Shown here in pieces: positions 1 to 12,867 of a stretch of 64,000 nucleotides of DNA. The position numbers and the translations under genes were made by a program. Every line of letters starts with the position of its first letter. Position 1 is the stretch's first letter. The notes under the pieces were generated by a model that had not been told where the DNA came from, made no database searches, and saw only the letters and a program-made list of their open reading frames with translations. The DNA is taken from NCBI RefSeq assembly GCF_032854445.1, contig NC_088302.1:37268191-37332190 (forward strand), written 5' to 3'. Origin of the DNA: Liolophura sinensis. Lineage: Eukaryota > Mollusca > Polyplacophora > Chitonida > Chitonidae.

Positions 1-3000
1 TTAAGAATGAGGAAGAGGTTAGAAAAAACATTTCAAATTGAAGATGATAAACAGACGAATCTTTATTTCCCATCCTTAATCTGGCTTTGGCAAAATGAAG
101 CGAAAAAGTAGGAAAAAGTAAGAGCCCGAAATGGTGAAAGAATGAAAGTATTTTTCACTGAAAGCCTTTCAAACATTTTAGATTGATTTGAGTAGTTTAT
201 CAAAACAGAGATCATCCTTCGGTCCTCGCTTGCACTAACGAAATTATAAAGCTACTGAACTTGGTCTAAGATATGTAATGCAGTGTAAGTAGAATTTTGC
301 TTTTTAAATTGTAAGCAAAAACTCTACATTATTTTATGTGGACATGATTATGTGACTGTTTTACATTGAGGCAGCATGACTTTCAAAGCTATTATCAAGT
401 CGGTTGTTTCCTTATATCAGACCGGTTTAACGTGTTTTTCAGGAGAACTTCATATTAATGTTGTAGAATGTGAAGTATTGGTTGTTGCGCTGTTAATACT
501 GCGCAAAATGATCAGTCATGATGACAGACGAAACCGTGACGTCTGCTCGCGTGGGCATCATTCATCTTACAGGTGGATATCTGTTCTTCCATCTCTATTA
601 TCTGTGACCCCCAACTTCCAGTCGGCCGATACCGGCAGACTCGGGTGACATTCGCAGAGCTGGTGTCTGTGGCAGATATTGTTCCCTAATCCATCAAGAC
701 TGATTATCTCCTTGTCACGCTCCTCGGATCTTTTCCATTATATAATTTTTGGCGACAGGACAACCCGCCATCAGCTTGAGCGCCCATTCATTATACATAC
801 GAAATATTGGCATAAAGAACAGGACGACATAATAATCATTAAGGTAATAGTTTATAACAGGACACCTGTTTACATTTGTTCGAATGTGTGCATTATAGCT
901 TTCATGTATCCTCACTGCGTCTTCACAATGATACTTGTATTGAATGGTCAGTTAACTATGTGACATGGCTGTCAAGGATTCTATGCAGTTCACCAAACCC
1001 AGAGGAACGCACACGTTGCATAATCTGGAAAACGACAGGCAACAATTGTGATAAGAATTGCACATTGTACTTTATATCATAGTTTGATGATTACATCTGA
1101 CTCCTATTTGGATTTCTTAATGAGACCGAATTCGAAAAATCAAATTTTCACTGCTGAGGCCTGTACATCAGTTAAATCCATTTATCGTGTAAATTGTTAC
1201 TGACGCCATGGTTTCAGTGCAGTGGTTTAAAGTGAAAGACTTTGGAATGTCCGCCTTGGCTTTCAGTCATGTGACTGTATTTTATTCAGTCGTTCCCAAC
1301 GAACATTGTATGGAATCCAGTTTTGTATGCCCTTTCCACTGACACCTTTTTTCTCTGTCATTGTCTTTCACTTGAAGCTCGTTAATGAGGTACGAGTTGA
1401 ATGCAGAAGATATTGTGATATGGGGATCTGAGTTAACGACCAGTATGACTCAGTTTTATAAGAGAAGATAAATATACAACCGGTAAGGGATATATTACGA
1501 GCTTAAAATCCCTGACAGCACAAGGTTAATATCGAAACGCTCCTGTGAGAACTACAATCTTACGGAGATAATGAAGCTGGGGCGTCCGTGACAGTCCGTA
1601 AATAGTGATATTAACCCATTCTTAGTGGTTTTACCGTAGTAATGACAGTGATGTCTAAAACTGCTCCACTAGCACCATATCTGGATGTCAAAGATATGAT
1701 TTAAAAAAAAAATAGCTGGTGCGAATAAGGTCAGATGTTAATCAAAGCATGTGAAGAAAATGATATAAGCCTTATCCGGCGTATTTCTGTTTTGAAAGCA
1801 ATATTAACTTCTAAGTAGACCTGCACATAGTATATGGACATATTTAATACCTGGAAACATGTCAGGCAATACGGAAGCTCTGTAGTTATTTCATATTTCA
1901 AAGACAATTCCGCTAGTAAAAATACGGGCTGGTATGACAGAATTGTCTGATTTTACTTTGTGGATGTCCAGTGGTCTATTAATCTATTCACGGATGCTAA
2001 AAAGTTTGCGTTTTATACACACTATTTATGAATTCTGTTCATGAGACAATTCAAAGCGCATCTAAGCACGATGTCAGTCAAACTTGGTCTCCCCTTTTAT
2101 CCTATCTTCCCAAATAAATGTGGATTTAAATTTTAAGTGCCTGTTATTCAAATAATCCCTGTAATGCCTTTAATGCAAATCACTGTGCGGGTGTCATTCT
2201 CTGGATATCATTCGGTTTTTGAAAAAAAAAGATTTTTTTTTTATCACGCTATACCTCATTAACTTCCTTCTCTAAGGGATTTCATCCAAGCCTGGCTTAA
2301 TAGGTACATTAACTTATGCAATAGAAAATGGTATCGTATGACTTCAGAAGGTCGATTATTTTGCGTTTTTGACTGCGTCGGGAAAACATGGCGTTGTAAT
2401 ATCTGGTGAAAATAAGTGACATCAAAATCCCATTACCAAATTAATGATCACTTGAAAATGCGCATACTGTTGCATAAGGTGGCATAGTTGTAATGACAAT
2501 CAAAACACAAAAATCGTCGTAAACTTTTTGTAGTTATGAAATTAATTAAATTTTTTGTCGATAGTGACTTACTGTAGTTTTGCGAATCAGTTCATCTTTT
2601 TTCGCTTGCGCTGTTCTGTTTACCACAATTACTTCTTTACTGTGAATGAACTACGCACAAACATTTCGTGGGACACAAAAGGGGTCGATTTTAACATTCT
2701 TTTTCACACCGACTCGGCAATATCATTTACAGACAAAAAGAGCGTGTTTCACACTAAAGAGCTATGCGGTGAATGATGCTGGCCAAGTGTGTTGGTAAAA
2801 AGCAGAACGAGCCAGACAGCACAATGGTCTGCATTGTTTTTATGCCGCCATTTTTGCAGGACTTCCTCGGAACTGGCTTCTGTTACACCAGTCTTTGTCA
2901 CGGCTCCTAATGTGGATCTGCCGATACTGTAGGGCAAACTCAATGCTGCTTTTCATAGCACGGATGGCATTACCCTGCAGTCAGGCATTGATTGTGTAAC

Positions 3001-3340
3001 TTATATTGCTAATAGGAACGAAGGGCGGGGTCACGGAACGAAGAAATCTCACGTTCAGTGATAATATGCCAACATCATACCTACATCCTATATCCGGTAA
3101 CAGTTACGTTCTTCAAAACAGTAACTCATTTGGACGGAAGGAGTTTTAGTGACGACAATAATGACGACAATAACATCTTGGACATTTTGATTGATATAAT
3201 CGAATGTTAACTCTCATGCCCACTAATGGTTTTGCAACATTTCAATCGCTGGTGATGTATTTTGATATACGTTTATAGATTTATTATATGTTGTTTCTAT
3301 ATTGATAATCCATTGCAAGTGTCTGGTAATTCTATCTTCC
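1..3340. other. AT-rich intergenic DNA, no supported gene
   Basis: No reading frame here has supporting splice sites, a recognisable domain or a homologue elsewhere in the window. One acceptor-like site ending at 442 opens a + frame running to 648 with a short hydrophobic stretch. A minus-strand acceptor-like site near 2920 opens a frame down to 2749. Both are single and unpaired, so they are not called genes. I see no repeat shared with the rest of the window. Confidence 0.5.
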
Positions 3341-3350
3341 ACGAAATGCG

Positions 3351-3500
3351 TTTGATTTATTTATATATTTATTTATTTGCTCGGTGTTTTATGACGTTTT
3401 CAAGAATATTTCCATTATACGACGCCGACCGGCATTATGGTGAGAGGAAACCAGGAATAACCCGGGAGAGACACACTTGTCTGCCTAGACCCATCCCAAG
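3351..3500 (-). mobile_element. SINE-A fragment (3' half)
   Basis: This is a diverged 3' part of the commonest repeat of the window, here called SINE-A. The family has a tRNA-derived head, a conserved middle, and a 3' end with a short TTTA-rich tail. The fragment keeps the tail and the tail-proximal block but diverges before the tRNA-like head. Confidence 0.75.
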
Positions 3501-3699
3501 AAAATCTTCGTACAATCCGATTTCAAGTTTAATTTCATGAAGGCACTTCCAAAAACCGTCGTTTGTCTGTTATCAACGTTGAAGCTGGGGGCGCGTAGAC
3601 AAGCTGAATGACTCGAGGGTGATGAGCCCAATCACATGTGTCTACTTGTATATTATGGTACTAAGGGAGTTAGGTATTGTAGCTATTATATTAGGTAAT

Positions 3700-3968
3700 T
3701 TATTTATTTATTTATTTGATTTATTTGACGCCATATTCAAAAATATTTCACATATACGACGGCGGCCAGCATTATGGTGGGAAGGAACCAGGAGGAGCCC
3801 GGGGAAAACTGACGACCATCCACAGGTTGCTGACAGACCTTCCCACTTACGGCTGGAGAGGAAGCCGGCATGAGTTGGACTTGAACTCACAGCGGTCGCA
3901 CTGGTGAGAGGCTCCTGGGTCATTACGCTGCGCTAGCGCGCTAACCAACTGAGTCATGGAGACCCCTG
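3700..3968 (-). mobile_element. SINE-A, full length
   Basis: This is a complete tRNA-derived SINE of about 270 bp. Read on the minus strand it has a tRNA-like head with A-box (GGTTAGCGCGCTAGCGCAGC region) and B-box (GAGTTCAAGTCCAAC) sequences, then the conserved body, then a TTTA-repeat tail. It is flanked by an 11-bp target-site duplication with one mismatch, TATTAGGTAAT at 3689-3699 and TATTGGGTAAT at 3969-3979. Long target duplications of this kind are expected for LINE-driven retroposition. Its body resembles SINEs described as widespread in molluscs (RUDI or MetaSINE-like); the family name is my inference. Confidence 0.93.
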
Positions 3969-4487
3969 TATTGGGTAATGATTACCATCTACTTTGATCA
4001 AATGGAGGAAGTGAACATCTGAGGTGGTCACGCCTGTCAGTCTACCACACTAACCCTTTGACATTGATGGAATGCCAGGATTACGTCCTAATTAAAGTGA
4101 TTAAGATGTCATTAGTTTGAATGAAAGCTGAAATCTTTGGTTGCTTTAGGAAGATCTTCCGATGACCCAAGAGGCAAGATATGGAAGTTCACAGGCTGAA
4201 TTTGCTGTTATTAGCTGATATCTTAAATCGTGCAAACTGTACTTTGTTTATTGCAGCAGAGCATTATTAAATTTAAAAAAATCTCTAATAAACTCTTTGT
4301 ATCATTTAATTTGGCAGTTTTATATCGATAGAACAAGTAATGTTCATATAATTGGTTTGTGTGACATCGGTGTCTCGCTTGCTACTTAGTAATAAGATTT
4401 TGACGCCTTGGCTGATATCGGGACGTGAACCAATTGTTGTGAAGGTTTTTACTTAGCAACACAAATCTCGAGGGAACACTCATATTA

Positions 4488-4870
4488 AATTTTTCACGGG
4501 CTGGCGGCATGGAGGTAGATAAGGCGTCTTAAAAAGGCGAGTATATGCATGTATCTCCCTTGATGGGCTTCTGGAACCGTTGTGTAGTTCTATATATCAT
4601 TCTTGATATCATCTCAACTTTTCCATTGGTCTGAAATGGCACCAGGCGGTGTAATTTATTTGTTAACTAGGACTGCACAGTGGATATAAGAGAGAGGAGG
4701 AGGAGGGGGGGGGGGGCTAGGAAGATGATAGGAAGAGGGGAAAAAGTCCCCGTTTGAAACGTTGAGCTGAATCAACATGTCATCACATCAATGTCTGTGA
4801 GAAAAGGTAGACTTATGTCAACATCAATATCCAAGCCATCTTAGCCATTATCTCATCTCAAATCGTGTTA
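4488..4870. repeat. diverged duplicate of the block at 8128-8530
   Basis: The block is collinear with 8128-8530. Both share a CACGGG-TGRCGGCA start, a TAAGGCGTC-TAAAAA segment, a TTGATGGGCTTCTGGAAC segment, a purine-rich GAGAGAG stretch and a final CATC-ATCTCATC region. Identity looks moderate with several indels, so the duplication is old. No coding potential is evident. Confidence 0.65.
4690..4719 (+). repeat. purine tract (GAG/GGG-rich)
   Basis: A GAGAGAGGAGGAGG stretch runs into about eleven consecutive G bases. It is a simple-sequence tract lying inside the older duplicated block. Confidence 0.8.
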
Positions 4871-6264
4871 AAAATAATTAGTTTTGCATAGTAATATGTA
4901 AACCTACACACATTTTTAACTCATTTGCTCTGGCAAAGACCAGCGGTTTATTTCTTTTGAAATAGTGGATTTTCAGTACAAATCTAAGTAATGCAGTTAA
5001 CATGATTTTCATAGTAGACATATTGTGTATACACAAATATATATCTCATTATTTGGTTGCTTTAAAACTTATTTACTTATTATATACCGGTATTATAATA
5101 CCTTACAGACTTTTTAGAATTTTATCTTGAACGACGTCAAATATTTTTTTTTCAATATTTAAATTTTTAGGTCAAAACCTCGCAATATGAAATATCAGAT
5201 TTGACAATTTCATATACTACACCATGACACGCTGAAGGAAATTGCAAACTACAAATCTAGACATGTATGTTTCCAACAAATCAAATTTCATAACAGTAAA
5301 AGCAATACCTGTCTTTAACTCTCCTGTCTCCAACAACTGTCATTTTCTAAAGAAGCTCAGAAGAGTTATTTATAAAGGATAAGGAGGAGCAATTCCACGA
5401 AATTACTTTTACAGTTCTAACAACAGAAAAAGAGACTCTCCTCCCTTTGGACCTCATTGTTATAAGCATCTTATGCAACCTGGTCACTGTTAGGACACTC
5501 CTTGTTAAACCTGATGATGTGACGTCCATTCCATTCATACGTTTGATAAGAAGAGAGTCACTGAAAACTTTGATGACGGAAGAAATCTAAACTACTGACT
5601 CCCTCATGTCACGTAATCAACTCAGGCAGACTTGGGTTGAAGTTAGCAATCGTGGTATTTGTGACAGCATTTCTCCCAGGAATTCATGAGTGCATATATC
5701 TTTATGATTCTGATCTAAGAATCTATTTTCGTCCAAAGAAACTCATTTTTTGTCCCGGATGATAAATCATGATATTTTCCGCACAACCGTTGATGGAGTG
5801 GAAGATTGTATATCAGATATTAGAGCAAGATTAGAGGGTATTAATTCACTGGACTGTAGAGAAGAGATTTTGGTCTTCATTCGAATGTCTGGCCACCTTG
5901 ACACATGGAGATACATTTTTGACCTTAATTCTTTTGTCTGGCCATCTTCGAAGATGAACACATCTTTAAACCTTAATTTTCCTTCGTGGCTATCTTGAGC
6001 TACGGCCATCGCGGACCTCTGCATAGTACTATAGCCTGTTTATTTCAGTCAATCGGCAATATTCAGCTGTCTGTAAAATCAGTCATATTCGGTACCACAA
6101 CTGCCGTTAGTCAGACATGTAACAACACAAGCTCTATACATGGATATGTCGGAAGTCCATATTCTTGCTACGAAAATGAAATTAGAACACTTTTTCTAGT
6201 TCATAATGTCAAACTACATAAACTCATTTTCGACGCCAAGAACCCATTCCCTCGAGTGACGTAA

Positions 6265-6620
6265 CCGGCCCCGATAGCACTGCTGGTAGAGCGTCCGTTT
6301 CGGGAGGCGGTAGATCCAGGGTCGAGTCACACCTACGACCTTAAAAGAGGAAGTTGTAACTTCCTCGCTTGACGTTCAGCATGAAGGGGATAGTACAACG
6401 ACTGGTTAACCCGTATCAGGATAATGGATCGGGCAGGGCAGTTTACTTGCCCCCGGTAAGGCTTCTCAGTGAAGCAGCACTAAATAAAACACACAGCGGT
6501 GGAAAACCGTCCTGCAACAAAGGAGGCACATTACATGCACTCTAAGGATTCCTTCGTCGTCATATGACTGAAAAATTGTTGAGTACGACGTTAAACCCCA
6601 AGCACTCACTCACTCACTCA
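6265..6620 (+). mobile_element. SINE-B, full length
   Basis: This second tRNA-derived SINE family is unrelated in its body to SINE-A. The head GGCCCCGATAGCACTGCTGG, followed by TAGAGCGTCCG, is tRNA-like, with a B-box-like GGGTCGAGTCACACC. The body contains CTTAAAAGAGGAAGTTGTAA, ACTGGTTAACCCGTATCAGG and TCGTCGTCATATGACTGAAA, and the 3' end is a (CACT)n microsatellite. It is bounded by a 14-bp target-site duplication with one mismatch, CTCGAGTGACGTAA at 6251-6264 and CTTGAGTGACGTAA at 6621-6634. Confidence 0.92.
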
Positions 6621-6837
6621 CTTGAGTGACGTAATAATTATTTAAAAAACAGTGGCATGCTGGATATTGGGCAAAGTTCAGCATGTTTTGACGGAGGGCG
6701 ACAAAAGTTACTTAAACTGCTATTAACTTAGGTGTAAACCCTGTTTCTAACACTTCCATATTTGAAGTTGTTTACACTTTTTAATATAACCTTAATAAAT
6801 AATTTTTATTTTATTCTTCGTAGTGTATGAGTCTTCA

Positions 6838-6984
6838 GCGACCTGCGGATGGTGGGTTTTCCCTGGGTCTGCCCGGTTTCCTCCCACCATAATGCTAACG
6901 GCCGTCGTAAAAGTGAAATATTCTTGAGTACGGTGTAAAACTCCAATCAAATAGATAAATAAATAAGTAAATAAGTAAAAAAAA
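6838..6984 (+). mobile_element. SINE-A fragment (3' half)
   Basis: The copy begins at the conserved ACCTGCGGATGGT block and ends in a TAAATAAGT/poly(A) tail directly abutting the MITE-like element that starts at 6994. The tRNA-like head is missing, consistent with 5' truncation during retroposition or later loss. Confidence 0.88.
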
Positions 6985-6993
6985 AAAAAATAA

Positions 6994-7543
6994 TTAGAAG
7001 AGAAGAAAATTAAAAAATGACACCATAGGCTGAAAAGAGCACGTTTTTTTTTCTATCCGGTGGTGCCTGCTGCATAATTTTGCGATTTTTGCTAGACATA
7101 CACGTAAAGCCTGAAAACGGCAAAGCTGGCATAAATCGCTGAGTCCAATGCGTCCTCCATTTAACACCCTGTAATTTATGCAGGGTGTGTGTTGCCTCTC
7201 AGCCAATGAGAGTCGTTAAAACTGCCGGCTTGTTAGCGTGAACTCGGAACCTTTGTCCAACATTCTGCTTTCCCAATCGTCAAGCGGAAAACGGACTGTA
7301 CTGTTCGCTATCTTCTGGGAAGAAGAGTTCCACCAGAAAAGTACGGACTGCACTTCGGCGGTTTCCGACGGCAATTCTCCTCCTAACACAGAAGACTTCA
7401 GGACTATTTCTTAGGCAAAATGGATTATTTATAACTTATCAACTTGAGGTACATATTAGAATTTTTTATGGACTGCACCTGCGAGGAAATGCATACTCTT
7501 TTCAATGGTATTTGGTTGATATTTAAAATTTCTTCTCCTTTAA
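6994..7543. mobile_element. MITE-like element, copy 1 (about 550 bp)
   Basis: This element is collinear over its whole length with 53319-53863, and the two copies form a non-autonomous element with short inverted ends. The right end is TTTCTTCTCCTTTAA; the left end is a degraded match, TTAGAAGAGAAGAAAA, to the intact copy's TTAAAGGAGAAGAAAAC. TTAA lies at or next to the borders. Internal landmarks shared by both are GCCTGAAAAYGGCAAAGCTG, CTCTCAGCCAATGAGAG, GGACTATTTCTTAGGC and TCAACTTGAGGTACATATTA. It has no transposase gene. A minus-strand frame with a similar start occurs in both copies but is broken differently downstream, so I do not call it a gene. Confidence 0.8.
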
Positions 7544-7740
7544 ATAGTGTATGATCTTACGGCAGTATGGGCTTAGAGTTGGATGTTAGAAAATTCTGTT
7601 ATAGAACACAATATACTCTATTTGAGGAGACATTAGTGTTGGCTGTGCGTGGAGTGTCATCTAACTGTTTTTTGGTGCAGCCAACAATTTACTCTTTGTC
7701 ATTGTCCAGCATGCCGCTTGCTTTTGAATACTGTCAAAAC

Positions 7741-7864
7741 TGGTGTTTTACGCCATACTCAAGAATATTTCACTTATACGACGGCGGCCAGCATTATGGT
7801 GGGAGGAATCCCGGCTGAGCCCGGGGGAAACCCACGACCATCCACAGGTTGCTGGAAGATCTTT
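7741..7864 (-). mobile_element. SINE-A fragment (3' half)
   Basis: The tail-proximal block is well conserved and runs up to the GGTTGCTGGAAGATCTT segment, then similarity stops. The TTTA tail is missing at the left edge, so both ends are truncated. Confidence 0.88.
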
Positions 7865-8127
7865 ATTACTGAACGGTAACAATTGCACAGAGAAGGCTAA
7901 TAGTTTGTGAGGGTAAGTATTTGGGTAGTAAACTTCGATTGGATTTGTACTGATATGTTTTATTTAATAGGGAATTTTTAATTTAACAAAACTGATAATA
8001 AAATTGCAAAACCGGTCCTCCGGGCACGAGCTGTGTTGAGGCTTTGATACCCTGCCTGCTATCCTAACATGAAGTTGTTACTGTGGAAGGCATTCTTTGG
8101 AAACCCACATCGTGGGGGTAACATGCA

Positions 8128-8530
8128 TACTAAAATTGTCACGGGTTGACGGCACGGAATTAGGTAAGGCGTCATAAAAAGAGGAGTATGTATTTCTCTC
8201 TTGATGGGCTTCTGGAACGGCTCTGTCAGTCTACATGTCATTCCAGATACATGTATCATCTTAGCTTTGTGATCGGTCTGATATGACACAAGACGGAGAA
8301 AATTATTTGCTAACCTCTGCTGCGCAGTGGGCTTTAGAGATAAAGAGAGAGATGATAACGAGGCTATAAATCAGTGTAGATCCCTCAATGAAGCCAAGGG
8401 TTAAATCAATACGTCAACACATTCCTATCAGTCAGCAAAAGTCGAATTTTTGAACAGCAACACTCAAAAACAGCCATCATCTCATCACAAGTCTTGTGTA
8501 GATGGAAGCTGACCAAAAAGGAAAAGTTAT
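8128..8530. repeat. diverged duplicate of the block at 4488-4870
   Basis: The block shares an ordered series of short matches with 4488-4870, including CACGGGTTGACGGCA, AAGGCGTCATAAAAAG and TTGATGGGCTTCTGGAAC. It lies immediately upstream of duplication segment A, and no copy of it is seen before segments B or C. Confidence 0.65.
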
Positions 8531-8639
8531 ATATGCACATGTTTTCAACTATATTCCACAGAGAACAACTGTTTCGACAAACAGTTGCCAATGTAAGTGC
8601 TTGATGGCCATGTTTTGTTCTGGTACAGCCACACCTTTC

Positions 8640-11600
8640 ACGCCATGGTTCATAATTGACTAACAGGAAAGCAAATTTTAATTTTTTCTTTAATAATCGA
8701 GTTTTGAATCAAGTCGTTTCATTTTTCAGCTGAGATTAACAGCTGTAAAGGGTATATAGCCTTTATAACAGTATTTTGTCGACTATACATCTGCACAGCT
8801 GTGAGGTATCGTTAGTAAAGAAAATATACACAATGATCTGGTAATACCTGCAGCACTGAGCCATCAACCACAGCTAATTACTGACGAATATCGTGCTTTC
8901 TCTCAATGTCCTGAAATTGATACACGTCATACTTTAATTTATTGAATTGTAATTTTACGCCGTACTCAAGAATATTTTGCTTATATGACGGCGGCCAGCA
9001 TTATGGCTGGAGGGAATCTGACAGAGACCGGCGGAAACCTACAAACATTCACAGGTTTCTGACAGACCTTCCCACTTACAACCAGAAAGGAAGCCAGTAT
9101 GAGCTGGACTTAAAAGGCTCCTGGATCACTATGCTGCCCTAGCACGCAAACCACTTGGCCAACATGTGGTTGACATTTCTCTCCAGTGTTCTGTACTATA
9201 TATTGTATTTCTGTACAATCACGCACTTCATGGGGATTACTGGATAAACTTCTGTGCATTAGCAGTTAAGGCCGCGTTTCTGCGTTCACTGGAGAAGAAA
9301 ACTGTGTTCAGTTTGCTTGAAGAGGGGTGGATTCTCGCCTTTGTACACACGCATATCGAGTTTATGGGCTCCCTCTTTGTTATGAACTGGCGGCTAACAG
9401 AGTCGTCTAGTTACATATCGCTGCTTTCCAGACTATGACGACGTCTCGATGGATATGTAACGGCAATATAGAGAAGACAATAACACATTAGATGTATACC
9501 ACCAGTTGGAAGTTAATCCGAGGTATCGCCGCAGGGAGCAGTTTGTCCGGAGTCTGTCATGTGAAGTTTCCGGGTCTTTCACCCTAGGATCGGATGACAT
9601 AGCCCGCCCGATCCAGAATTATTCGACTCGTGAATAATTTACCCGAGTGGATCGTTTGCAATTTGCCGTTACCCATATAACCAGCCATGGATCATTTACG
9701 TGACACAGACGACACGTGTGACAGAGAACATGGACAACATTGTTGCCAGGAAAATTGAGGCCTTGGTGAACATGACCGGGAGATATCGCTCCTATATGAG
9801 GCTGGGAATCATATAGAACCTGTTGTAAATTTCGCCAGAGTCGTGCGGAGGTTTTACTTCCATGGGGACGGCCGTGAAAATGACGGAATATGCGAAACAC
9901 TCTTAAGTGACGCGTTAAATCTTCATCAAAAATCAATCCATCAATCAATGAGTGAATCAGTTAGTCACTCAAAGTGAGTTAAATCAAAGCTACAAATCGA
10001 CAATGTGTGCATTCTTCTTGGAGAGTTCTGAAAATCTGCAGTATCTTTGGTACAGTATACAGGCAGATACTATGACATGTTCAACACAGGTGTTACCATG
10101 GTAGTGACGATAAACACTGATAATCATATGTTAATGTCTGTATTTGATTTGATAGATGTTGGCGTCTGTTGAGCCATATTACGACAATGTTTGCCTTAAA
10201 AACCGGCGTCAGTGTCGTAGCTACATGTATGTGGTGGTGCATGACTGGATGGATTACAGAAGACGAAATTTTAAACTCATTAGTGCACCTTGGTCCATAC
10301 AACTGGAGGTAAATTTTGACATGGTTGCACAATCCCTAAACAATAAGACAGTAAGGTCTGGTTCCAGCGAAATAAGTCCTGAGGAGTTTCATATTTGAAT
10401 GAACTGTTAGGCACTTCTCAATCCAAACCATCAGGAAATGCTTTTTTTTTGTCAGCGAAGAGAATTCTACATTATACATATCATCGATGCCTTCTCATTT
10501 TCTGAGAGAGTGCTACAGGGAAGACGTGCTCAGAGTTCCTACTTCATTCTAGCCTTTTCTAAAGACGAGAGTCATATAGGCAATTACATAATTGATAGCT
10601 CTTCCCTCCTCTCCCAACCACCACCCTGGGCCCTGATCTTGTCCTAAGCTATGGGGATCAGGATTATCTCTCTGCTGAAGACTCGGCCAACAGATCCCCT
10701 CCCCTAAGGACAAAGGCAGTAAGCTAAATTCAGCTGAACTCAGTCCGATGCAGTGCTTTTTGTGCGATGCGATGCTTACCTTATACTTAAGACATAAGGT
10801 ATCCCAGTATACCACATGAAAGTATATTGGTTTTAGTGCTGTACCTTTAAGATATGTCCCAAGACTTGCTAACAGCCTCTATGTATTCCTGATTACGTGG
10901 ACAAAATTGCTGCCCTCATTTTTTCAACCTGGTAGGTGAGTGTGCCATAACAGAGACAAACACCACACACTGACCATAGTTACGTTAATATTTGACAAGA
11001 ACATGTTTAATGTATCGCCCGTGATTACACGTGATATTAGAAAAAGATAGTGTTAGTTCTTGGAGCTTTTCTGCTGGCAAAACTCCTAGCCGTTATGTAC
11101 AGGTATGTGTTATCTGATTGGAAAATGTGTGCATTTTGTATAATTATATACAAGTCAATATTAAAGAAGAAAATGGGTAGTCACAATTTTAACAACGTGT
11201 TCTGTAGGAAGGGCTGTCTCGCATATCTTCAACAACACCTTTAGCCTGATATCCATAAACCGTTTATTAACAACAACGACAACAAATAAAAATGGGAACT
11301 GCATGATTTATAACATTAAAAAAATGACTATTTTTCAATTTCATGGCACGGACCAGATGGTGAATTGGTGCCTGTCTGTATGTATTACATTACTGGATCG
11401 TGTGTGGGCTTATAGACAAGGAATTCAATCAAAGAAGATAAAAAGGAAACCGCTAATGATGTAGATTTAGGGCGAATAATAAAGTTTTCCCGCGAGAGTT
11501 GATATGGAAACAGAATCAGCGACTGAATGCTGAATAAACAGATTGATCGCTGACGGCTGCGACAGTTTGCGTCATGCGATTTTTGCATGTTAAAGATAAT

Positions 11601-12440
11601 TGGAAGTACAAGAGAGACACAGGCTTAGACAGGGATATACTGCTCTCTGGGGCCACCTAACACAATCCAGAAGTCGGTTAACCGTTCTCTATGGTTAAAT
11701 ATTCTCGGAGTAAAGGATAAACATCCAAAAAGTGTGCGAGTGAAGAAGAGTGGGGGTGGGAACTAGACTATTTTGAGGCATCCCTTGATATATTGGCTTC
11801 TTTAGTTTCCTACATTGAATAGACGAAAGCAGATCATGCCGTAAATCTGTTTCGTGTCTTCGCAGATTCCCAATGTAACAATCACAAAGTAAACAAACAA
11901 AAAGCAATAAGAGGCAAACGTTAAATGTGTTCAGCTGAGGTGGCAAACCTATTTAACGCGTAACACGGCTGCTTTTGACATTTTAATATCGTTTTTGTTT
12001 ATAGAAATTGCAACACCTTATTGATATATTTATATGTATTCGTGGATTTGTCGATTCTTTTATTTGATTGTTTCTCAATGGCTTTTCTATCTTTACATCG
12101 TCGTTAACGATTATTGGTGCAGGCAACCAGAGGGTCGTAATTATCTTGTCTAAACGAGCGAAAGTTGTACCGGAATTGGATCCCAACCAACCGTGTTGTC
12201 CTCTTTCAATTTTACAGCCTTTTAGGGTGAGAGCAGATAAAAAGATTTAATTTCGAACATTTTATGGAAAAAGTTGTAGTACAAACTCAAACTACAATTG
12301 TAACAAAGTCGTTTAAATAAATCACAAACTGTACTTTCATGTAAAATGTCATGTTATTGAGTAAAAACAGAAGGAGAACACAGGCGTTATGCTTAAATAA
12401 TTAAATCCTAATGTTTAGAAATTGATCACTTCTTAAATAT
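8640..12440. repeat. segmental duplication, segment A
   Basis: This is the first of three related segments. It is collinear with segment B, with an offset of about 4.6 kb at the left edge growing to about 4.95 kb at the right. Diagnostic pairs are TTGAATCAAGTCGTTT at 8706 and 13254, the block from TTACATATC to GGGAGCAGTTTGTCC around 9415-9550 and 13970-14105, the GGGGATCAGGAT block near 10653 and 15350, and the TGATCGCTGACGGC block near 11545 and 16650. A shared SINE-A insertion (8936 and 13491) shows that this SINE predates the A/B duplication. I see no protein family in it. Borders are approximate. Confidence 0.75.
8936..9165 (-). mobile_element. SINE-A, nearly full, inside segment A
   Basis: The order tail, body and degraded tRNA-like head is preserved, with a small deletion between the B-box and A-box regions. 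It sits at the position equivalent to the SINE at 13491-13712 in segment B, so the two are duplicated copies of one insertion. Confidence 0.85.
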
Positions 12441-12745
12441 ACACTACTAAGAATTAAACCCCGTGAGGCAGTGCAGGCAGCCTTTTTGTGTAAGCAGTAT
12501 TGGGTCGGAACAGATAACAGCACATAATTTCTAACATTTGGTAGAAAAAAGTTGACGTATTAACTCAGACCACAAATGTAACCCATTCATTTTGGTATTT
12601 TCCCCATGTAATATAAATTGTAAATTGTACTTTAATATAAAATGACATGGAAAGTTTCCACTCATCCGGAAATCGATAAGTAGGGTAGGACGTAGAACAA
12701 GGAAAACACACGAGTCATGCTAAAAGAATTAAATCTGGTTCATAG
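12228..12745. repeat. two tandem degenerate units of about 230 bp
   Basis: Two adjacent units, about 12228-12440 and 12490-12745, share ACATTTTATGGAAAAAGTTG-like starts, an AACTCARACYACAAWTGTAAC segment, an AATTGTACTTT-ATRWAAAATG segment and a GAACAMRGRAAACACA segment. A third unit lies at 17487-17720 in segment B. The doubling in A against one copy in B shows further local rearrangement. Confidence 0.6.
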
Positions 12746-12867
12746 TGACTTATTTGCACGGTGTCTAATACAATATATGACAGTATATTGTAATTATCAT
12801 CACTATTCCTAATGTATCACATTTTACCCAATTCCTGTATGACATAGTGCTAGTGGGCGTCTATGTT

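Noticed and set aside
443-648. Possible membrane-spanning exon after a TTTTTCAG acceptor
   Set aside because: Only one border is convincing, no partner exon could be joined, and a hydrophobic run (VLVVALLIL) is easily met by chance in AT-rich DNA.
2749-2943. Minus-strand exon candidate after a CCCTACAG acceptor
   Set aside because: Two frames are open, no donor or partner exon is seen, and no family is recognised.
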